Assembly (NCBI GenBank): GCA_028687415.1
Contig: JAQUAC010000121.1
Coordinates: 1-6,797, forward strand
Length of the DNA stretch: 6,797 nucleotides
Direction of reading: 5' to 3'
DNA from: Acidocella sp.
GTDB taxonomy: Bacteria > Pseudomonadota > Alphaproteobacteria > Acetobacterales > Acetobacteraceae
Shown: piece by piece, positions 5,014 to 6,797 of the stretch
How positions within the stretch are numbered: position 1 is the first letter of the stretch
Layout of the letters: each line of letters starts with the position of its first letter
Notes under the pieces: generated by a model
What the model saw: only the letters and a program-made list of their open reading frames with translations
Databases searched by the model: none
What the model was told of the DNA's origin: nothing
Translations under genes and position numbers: made by a program

Positions 5014-6797
5014 TCAAACGGGTGAAGATTTTTGTTCGGGCCCCTCCACCGCTGGCGGTGGAGGCAGGTCCAGGCGGAAGCTCTGGTGGGTATAGGGGAT
5101 CTCGATCCCATCCTCGGCGAAACGCTTCTGCACGCGGGCATAGAATTCCCGTCGCACGGACCAATGCTGGCCGGGGCCGGTGCGGATTTGGCCGGTGATG
5201 GTAATGCCGAGCGTCCCGAATGAGTCGACACCAAAGAGTTGCAAATCGTCGCGCATCATCGCCCCCCAGGCGGCCTCTGCGCGCATGGTGCGGGCAATAT
5301 CCGTGAGCACGGCGTTCACATGGTCGATGTTCTCGTGATAGCCAACGGTAATGGAAATCTCCGCATAGCCGAAATCCCGCGTCATGTTGGTGACGGTGGT
5401 GACGGCGGAGAAGGGGATGATGTTCACCGAGCCGTCGCCACCGCGCAGGCGGATGGTGCGGATGGACAGGCGCTCCACCGTGCCGGTCATGCTGGCCAGG
5501 GCAACGACATCGCCCACCTGCATCGCGTCCTCCAGCAGCAAGAACAAGCCGGTGATGACATCCTGCACCAGCTTCTGGCTGCCAAAACCCACCGCGATGC
5601 CGACAACGCCGGCGCCGGCGAAGAGCGGGGCCGCGTTGACGCCAATTTTCGCGAGGCAGATGAAGCCCGCGACAAGGGCAATCACCACCCCGATCGTGGC
5701 GCGCAGCATGGGCAGCAGTGTACGCAGGCGCGAGGCTTGGCGGACAAGCCCGCTGGCGGCCAGCCGGTCGATGCGCCCGTTCAGCCAGATATTCGTGGCT
5801 TCCCATAGCACCAGCGCCACTGCGATGGTGATGATGATGGCGACGAACGCATCCAGCAGGCTGCGGCTCAGCGGGTCATTCAGCAGCCAGCTGAAGGCAT
5901 TCACCCCCCAGCCTTGCAGGATGAGCAGCACTATCAGCACGCCGATCACGGTCCGGATAAGGGCGCGGATGAGCGGGTTATAGGCTCGGGCGCGGGTCAG
6001 CAGCACTGGGTGTTGAGCGTCGGTGGCGGCGGGCAGGGCGTGCTCCAGCAGCAGGGCGCTGCCCACCCACGCCAGCCGGCCGGTGACCAGGGCCGCCAGC
6101 AGCACCAGCACCACGCGCAGCAGCACGCCGAAGGCGTTGTGCACACCACCGGCCCAGGCGGTCCACAGCGCCAGCACATAGAACAGGGCGAAGTAATGCC
6201 AGATACCCCCGAGCCGGCGGCGGAACCGGGCGAGGGTGCCACTGGCCTCCGGGCTGCCGGCGATCCAGCCCCCGACCAGGAGGCGGCATTGCCAGATGCA
6301 GACGGCGATTTCGGCGTAAATGACGAGGGCGATGAAGCGGATCAGCACATCCATGCCATCCTGCGAGAGGCCCAGGATGACGGTGACCGAGGTTATGCAG
6401 TAGCCCACAAAGCCTGTGCCCAGCAGCACCAAGGCGCGGTGCATGAGTATTGCGGCGCGTGGGCTGGGCATGGCGATGAGGCGCAGGCTGGGTGCGGTGG
6501 GGGCAAGGAGGAAGCGCAGAACTTCCAGCGAGGCGCGAAGGACCAGATAGCCGTTGGCGATGCCGATGACAGCGAGATGCGCGGCGTGGCTGGTAATCAA
6601 GCCGTTGGCGATAAGCACCTGCAGCGTGACGACGAAGCCCGCCAGCGGCAGCAGCGCCAGCGCGAAGGAGAGCAGCGCGAAGGTTACGCGCCGCGCCCAG
6701 CCCCGCAGGGAGACGCGCCGTTCCTGCGGTTCTTCCGTCGCGCCCGTTGCGGCATCCGCCAGCCCCTGCTCATCCGCGTCGGGCAGAAACTCCTCCT
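5014..6797 (-). CDS. MscS-family mechanosensitive ion channel, N-terminus beyond the window
   Basis: The frame is open from the right edge (first full codon at 6795) to TGA at 5016-5014, giving 593 visible residues. A GTG at 6618 could be taken as a start, but upstream codons have no stop and encode a hydrophobic helix (about visible residues 38-62, VTFALLSFALALLPLAGFVV), so the gene very likely begins outside. Such channels open under membrane tension and release solutes on osmotic downshock. Several further hydrophobic segments precede the MscS core. The pore helix is GAGVVGIAVGFGSQKLV and what follows (visible 394-423), then the beta domain VGDVVALASMTGTVERLSIRTIRLR (427-451), NIIPFSAV (458-465), and the C-terminal EIPYTHQSFRL (565-575). 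The many-helix N-terminal part resembles large members such as E. coli YbiO rather than small MscS. The tail has a PPPP run. It converges on the permease and shows no link to the agmatine genes. Confidence 0.93.
   Translation of the reverse strand, partial: EEFLPDADEQGLADAATGATEEPQERRVSLRGWARRVTFALLSFALALLPLAGFVVTLQVLIANGLITSHAAHLAVIGIANGYLVLRASLEVLRFLLAPTAPSLRLIAMPSPRAAILMHRALVLLGTGFVGYCITSVTVILGLSQDGMDVLIRFIALVIYAEIAVCIWQCRLLVGGWIAGSPEASGTLARFRRRLGGIWHYFALFYVLALWTAWAGGVHNAFGVLLRVVLVLLAALVTGRLAWVGSALLLEHALPAATDAQHPVLLTRARAYNPLIRALIRTVIGVLIVLLILQGWGVNAFSWLLNDPLSRSLLDAFVAIIITIAVALVLWEATNIWLNGRIDRLAASGLVRQASRLRTLLPMLRATIGVVIALVAGFICLAKIGVNAAPLFAGAGVVGIAVGFGSQKLVQDVITGLFLLLEDAMQVGDVVALASMTGTVERLSIRTIRLRGGDGSVNIIPFSAVTTVTNMTRDFGYAEISITVGYHENIDHVNAVLTDIARTMRAEAAWGAMMRDDLQLFGVDSFGTLGITITGQIRTGPGQHWSVRREFYARVQKRFAEDGIEIPYTHQSFRLDLPPPPAVEGPEQKSSPV
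5043..5064. repeat. Perfect 10-bp inverted repeat with 2-base centre near the 3' end of the mechanosensitive channel gene
   Basis: CCTCCACCGC (5043-5052) and GCGGTGGAGG (5055-5064) are exact reverse complements separated by TG. On the minus strand this lies in the codons for the Pro-rich tail (PPPPAVEG), about 27 bases before the stop. No T-run follows it in either direction, so it is not a standard terminator. It may shape or protect the mRNA end, or be a by-product of proline and Gly/Glu codons. Confidence 0.6.

Noticed and set aside
5239..5983. Plus-strand open frames opposite the mechanosensitive channel.
   Set aside because: They lie over the conserved MscS core and have no domain signature or convincing ribosome-binding site.

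Overview
The window reads as GC-rich proteobacterial chromosome with compact, overlapping genes and GTG starts. The codon use and protein style suggest an alphaproteobacterium, perhaps one of the Acetobacteraceae. That placement is an impression from sequence style, not a proven assignment.

Positions 1-4939 (+ strand) look like one transcription unit for agmatine/putrescine use. In order it holds: the C-terminal end of a class III (omega) aminotransferase of the putrescine-pyruvate type (1-203, cut by the window edge); a glutamine-synthetase-fold ligase of the gamma-glutamylpolyamine synthetase type (200-1567); N-carbamoylputrescine amidase AguB (1575-2468); agmatine deiminase AguA (2465-3550); and a 12-TM APC-superfamily permease (3566-4939). 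The junctions are a 4-bp overlap, a 7-bp gap, a 4-bp overlap and a 15-bp gap. A strong GC-rich intrinsic terminator at 4951-4977 closes the unit. The promoter and any regulator lie upstream of the window.

Inferred working: the permease imports agmatine and/or putrescine. AguA converts agmatine to N-carbamoylputrescine and ammonia. AguB hydrolyses that to putrescine, CO2 and ammonia. Putrescine is then either gamma-glutamylated by the GS-like ligase or transaminated by the upstream aminotransferase, both routes leading towards GABA and succinate. The GS-like protein lacks the residue that classical glutamine synthetase uses to handle ammonium, and it has no recognisable adenylylation tyrosine loop. 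Both points fit an amine substrate other than ammonia.

Positions 5014-6797 (- strand, converging on the operon) hold one long MscS-family mechanosensitive channel. Its reading frame stays open to the right edge, so its N-terminus lies outside the window. The 74-bp convergent gap contains the operon terminator. I saw no RNA genes, insertion sequences, CRISPR arrays or phage genes. Everything is recognisable metabolism and transport; I did not find a clearly new system.
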